Of a DNA stretch of 8,740 bases, positions 6,163 to 8,740 are shown in pieces. A program made the position numbers and the translations under genes. Numbering within the stretch: position 1 is the first letter of the stretch; each line of letters opens with the position of its first letter. The DNA is from Udaeobacter sp025935755 (GTDB taxonomy: Bacteria; Verrucomicrobiota; Verrucomicrobiia; Chthoniobacterales; UBA10450): the NCBI GenBank assembly GCA_036278715.1, contig DASUKN010000035.1, positions 1 to 8,740 of the forward strand, written 5' to 3'. Under the pieces are notes generated by a model, which did no database searches, was not told where the DNA came from, and worked only from the letters and a program-made list of their open reading frames with translations.

Positions 6163-7272
6163 TCATCGGGTCGAGCCCGATTCGCGAAAGGTATTGGTCT
6201 TCCGCCTCTCGGGAAATTCATGCTCCGCGAGCTTGCGATCTTTTCTCGTGAATGCCTTGTCTTTTGGCACACCCGGCAAGTGCGGTTGCCTCGCCGCTCT
6301 GTTGATTTTGGCCCCAGCTGATTTGGCCAGGTTTGCCGCTCTAACGTGAGGATGAGATGGGGCGACTAAAACGGCGCAGGGCGCATGTCGCACTACCTGT
6401 TCGGCAATGCTCCCAATTAGAACATGGGTAAAACCGGTAAACCCGTGCGTTGAAGTGATGATCAGATCGACCTCGTGATGCTTTGCAAAGGCGCAGATAT
6501 CAATGACGGGTGATCCATCCGTAAAAACCGTTTCAAATTTAACGGCCCCGAAGTTCACGGACTGGACCAGTTCGCGCATCTTGCGCCTGGCATTCTTTCG
6601 AGCCGCCTTTTGCAAGCCGGGAATGTCGTAGAGAGCAGTGCCTTCTGCGGAATAGATATATCCCAGGTAAGTAGCGTGCAGCAAAATGATCTTCGCGCCG
6701 AATTCCTTCGCGAAAGCTATCGCGTAGCGAAGGCCTTCGCGCGAGCAGTTAGAAAAATCGATGGGGACAACAATGTTTTTAATCTTGATCCCTGAACCAT
6801 TGTTCGCGTGAACAGCGCGTCCGCGAGTAACGAGAACAGGACACGACGAGTGTTGCACTATTCTCTCAGCGGTGCTGCCAAGAAAAACATGCTTTAACCC
6901 GGTGCGCCCGTGCGTTGGCATTATTACAAGATCAGCAGGGAGCGTTTGCGCCAGCCGGCAAATTTCATCGAATGGCGGTGCGCCACTGAGCACCTGGCAG
7001 CTCGCGGACGACACGCCGCAGTCGCTGGCCACTTTCTTCAGGTGCTCGAGTGCGATCTGCTCCTCGTTCTGCTCGTATGGCGGAAAACAAAACGGAACCA
7101 TCGGCGCAGCCGGCACCACGAAGTCTGCTGCGTGAACCAACTGACGAACGTGCGCGAGATGAATTGAAGCGCCAAAGCGTCGACCCAACTGCTTTGCGGT
7201 TTGGACCGCTTGCACCGACATTTCCGAGAAGTCGATTGGGACAACGATGTTTCGAATGTTCAGGCTTTTCAT
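6163..7272 (-). CDS. Tandem-domain universal stress protein with a basic C-terminal tail
   Basis: A 369-aa cytoplasmic protein made of two UspA domains, about residues 7-149 and 165-305, joined by a short linker (HANNGSG). Each half begins with the nucleotide-binding strand (IVVPIDFS) and ends with its own loop signature: HGRTGLKHVFLGS at 121-133 and HGFTGFTHVLIGS at 276-288, i.e. Gly, nine residues, Gly-Ser, consistent with ATP binding. The first half has an insertion rich in Pro and aromatics (PAAPMVPFCFPPY, 54-66). After residue 306 there is a 60-odd residue tail rich in Lys and Arg with no known domain. The second half is much closer to the single-domain stress protein at 2287-2964 (shared DFSxCSxxGLxYAI start) than to the first half. 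The ATG at 7270-7272 lacks a clear Shine-Dalgarno, yet places the domain where the family normally begins. Confidence 0.92.
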   Translation of the reverse strand: MKSLNIRNIVVPIDFSEMSVQAVQTAKQLGRRFGASIHLAHVRQLVHAADFVVPAAPMVPFCFPPYEQNEEQIALEHLKKVASDCGVSSASCQVLSGAPPFDEICRLAQTLPADLVIMPTHGRTGLKHVFLGSTAERIVQHSSCPVLVTRGRAVHANNGSGIKIKNIVVPIDFSNCSREGLRYAIAFAKEFGAKIILLHATYLGYIYSAEGTALYDIPGLQKAARKNARRKMRELVQSVNFGAVKFETVFTDGSPVIDICAFAKHHEVDLIITSTHGFTGFTHVLIGSIAEQVVRHAPCAVLVAPSHPHVRAANLAKSAGAKINRAARQPHLPGVPKDKAFTRKDRKLAEHEFPERRKTNTFRESGSTR

Positions 7273-7299
7273 GGTTGTACGATGAAGTTGTTGGCGCGA

Positions 7300-7338
7300 G
7301 GCGGCTTTGCATCAATTGGCAAAAGCCGCCCGTTTTTT
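7300..7338 (+). terminator. Strong hairpin plus T6: intrinsic terminator on the plus strand
   Basis: GGCGGCTTTGC (7300-7310) pairs with GCAAAAGCCGCC (7319-7330), a stem with one bulged A and an 8-nt loop, followed on the plus strand by CG and six T at 7333-7338. In that direction it is a textbook intrinsic terminator. Both flanking genes read on the minus strand, where the stem is not followed by a T-run, so it would stop antisense transcription or act simply as an RNA hairpin between the propeller and stress-protein genes. Confidence 0.6.
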
Positions 7339-7368
7339 GCGACCCATTTATATCAGGAGCCGGCAGCA

Positions 7369-8740
7369 TCACATTCTTGAGCGCGGAGTCGGCGGAGGCC
7401 GAGGCGTAGAGCGAGCTCTTGGTGACGGCGTGGGCCTTGGAGTTGGCGTGATAGTAGCAGTCGCTGTTGGTGTGGGCGTTGGCGTTGCACTGGCTGTTGC
7501 CGTTGGGGTGGCAGTTGCAGTCGCCGTCGGCGTGGCCGTGGGCGTCGCAGTTGGACTAACTGTTGGTGTTGGCGTCGGCGTCGGTGTGTTGCCAATCATG
7601 ATCTGAACCACGCCTGTGCTCATTGGACTCGCCCAGAGATTCCCGTTGGCGTCGAACTCGACGGCAACGACCTGCCAGTGGGTCAACGGCGAATTGGCAG
7701 GCGTATAGTGCGTCCAACGAGTTCCATCGAAGGTGCTTACCCCCCCGGTATACGGATAGGTCTGCGGTTGATTGTTGGCGATGGCGATCAGGCCGTCACT
7801 CGCGCGGCGTGCCACATCAGACACCACGGTTCCGGGCATCCCGGTGTTTGCCTGATTGTAAATCATCCAGTTTATGCCATCGAACCGCACCAAACCGGCG
7901 GCGGTGCCGATCCAGATTCCACCGCTTGGGTCCGCTTCAACATCAAGGATGTACGCGCTAGGCAAAGGCGAGTTGCTCGTATCATACAGCGTGAAAGTGC
8001 TGTTGTTGCCGGCGACGAATTTCCGCAGCCCGTATTCCGAGCCGACCCAGAGATTGCTCTCCGTGTCGACGCGCATTGTGTAAACATTGTTGGAACTGTA
8101 GTTGTAACCGTCAGGACTGAGCGTCACGTGAACCCACTCGTTGCCGTTCAGCCAAAACACACCGGAGCCGGCGCTGCCTGCCCACATCGTGCCTTGTCGG
8201 TTCACGATGGATTTAATTCCATCGGTGGTGAGATTTGAGTTTTGCCAATTCCAAAAATTGGTGAATGAACCGGTGACAGAATTCCATCGACCGATACCAT
8301 TACCACCCATCCAAAAGACGCCGTTTTCATCTTCCAAGATGGAATACATCGGTTCGTTGCCTGCCCAGGGATACGGCTCGGACAGATCATTGTGATTACC
8401 CCAGTTGCGCCAATGCGTAGCAGCTAGTGGCGCGCCATTGCTGCCAAGCATCCGGGAGAGGCCGCCTTCGCCTGTGGCGAACCACATGTTGCCACTGCTG
8501 TCATGGGTGATCCGATCGACAAAATAATCGGGCAGGCCACTGTTGAACGTATTCATTCGCCTCAGCAGTTGCCCGCTGGCGTTGTACTGCCGCACCGTAC
8601 CCAAGGTGCCGTTGCCGCCGTAATTATTGATCCAGATATCTCCGTTAGGCCGGCCGATTACATCGCGCGGGATATTATCGGCCGCGGCAAAGAACACAGG
8701 AGTGTCATTGATCATCTTGTAAATGCCGCCATACCAGGTG
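7369..8740 (-). CDS. Beta-propeller surface or secreted protein with Thr/Pro-rich tail, 5'-truncated by the window edge
   Basis: The frame is open to the right edge with no stop, so the ATG at 8713-8715 is internal rather than the true start; the last 456 residues are visible. At least seven repeats of 40-60 residues share the pattern (D/N)GN(L/M/I)WxGTxxGLxRF, for example NMWFATGEGGLSRM, NLWVGSEYGLRKF and GIWIGTAAGLVRFDG, often followed by W and Y. This matches the two-component-regulator propeller type of beta-propeller repeat. No histidine kinase domain follows: the chain passes from the last blade into a 72-residue Thr/Pro/Ala tail that becomes Arg/Pro-rich and ends at TGA (7369-7371). 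An exported, possibly surface-bound binding protein is the likeliest role, but the signal peptide, if any, lies outside the window. Ligand and partners are unknown. Confidence 0.82.
   Translation of the reverse strand, partial: TWYGGIYKMINDTPVFFAAADNIPRDVIGRPNGDIWINNYGGNGTLGTVRQYNASGQLLRRMNTFNSGLPDYFVDRITHDSSGNMWFATGEGGLSRMLGSNGAPLAATHWRNWGNHNDLSEPYPWAGNEPMYSILEDENGVFWMGGNGIGRWNSVTGSFTNFWNWQNSNLTTDGIKSIVNRQGTMWAGSAGSGVFWLNGNEWVHVTLSPDGYNYSSNNVYTMRVDTESNLWVGSEYGLRKFVAGNNSTFTLYDTSNSPLPSAYILDVEADPSGGIWIGTAAGLVRFDGINWMIYNQANTGMPGTVVSDVARRASDGLIAIANNQPQTYPYTGGVSTFDGTRWTHYTPANSPLTHWQVVAVEFDANGNLWASPMSTGVVQIMIGNTPTPTPTPTVSPTATPTATPTATATATPTATASATPTPTPTATATITPTPRPTPSPRARSTPRPPPTPRSRM
7372..7587 (-). 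repeat. Low-complexity Thr-Pro/Thr-Ala coding repeat ending in an Arg-Pro stretch
   Basis: This DNA encodes 72 residues that run from TPTPTPTPT through repeated TATPTATPTA units to TPRPTPSPRARSTPRPPPTP. The DNA is a degenerate 6-nt repeat (plus-strand forms GTTGGC, GTCGGC, GTGGCC) that varies at synonymous sites and at Pro/Ala codons. Such tails probably act as extended linkers or wall-spanning segments. From memory the Arg-Pro ending recurs in many proteins of soil Verrucomicrobiota. Confidence 0.8.

Noticed and set aside
7372..7587. Possible CRISPR or tandem-repeat array
   Set aside because: Unit is 6 nt, degenerate and codes for Thr-Pro in frame; no spacers.
7307..7606. Plus-strand frame encoding Gly-Val/Ala-Val repeats
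   Set aside because: It is the antisense of the Thr/Pro-rich coding repeat of the propeller protein; low-complexity DNA keeps all frames open.
7678..8238. Plus-strand frame of 186 codons opposite the propeller gene
   Set aside because: The minus-strand frame has clear propeller repeats; this one has no recognisable features.

Overview
The window looks like a piece of a bacterial chromosome at roughly 50-55% G+C. All nine genes I can support read on the minus strand, so the order of expression runs from the right end to the left. The best clue to the host is the C-terminal tail of the right-hand protein, a long Thr-Pro/Thr-Ala run that turns into Arg-Pro. From memory this style of tail is common in soil Verrucomicrobiota (Chthoniobacterales, Udaeobacter-like). 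I hold that only at moderate confidence; no rRNA or tRNA is present to settle it.

Right to left: (1) a 5'-truncated surface or secreted beta-propeller protein with a Thr/Pro-rich tail (7369-8740), followed by an intergenic hairpin whose T-tract faces the plus strand. (2) A tandem-domain universal stress protein (6163-7272). (3) A secreted protein of unknown function (5197-6087), followed 9 nt later by a two-helix membrane protein of a recognisable but uncharacterised family (4645-5187). (4) An Nramp-superfamily transporter with altered metal-site motifs (3275-4543). (5) A tightly packed operon: a 58-aa membrane protein (2961-3137), a single-domain universal stress protein (2287-2964), a stand-alone degenerate receiver domain (1904-2290) and a zinc alcohol dehydrogenase (824-1888). 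The first three are joined by two successive ATGA stop/start overlaps. (6) A 437-nt gap with a dispersed-repeat-like element. (7) A haem-binding protein with a CxxCH motif, cut off by the left edge (1-386).

The content (two universal stress proteins, a metal-ion transporter relative, an NAD-type zinc dehydrogenase, a receiver domain and a c-type haem protein) fits a stress or low-energy physiology cluster, but that joint role is inference. The most notable points are the 58-aa membrane protein at the head of the coupled operon, a hairpin that would bury its Shine-Dalgarno sequence, the receiver without an output domain, and the Nramp relative lacking the usual DPGN and MPH motifs. I found no CRISPR array, insertion sequence, tRNA or rRNA.
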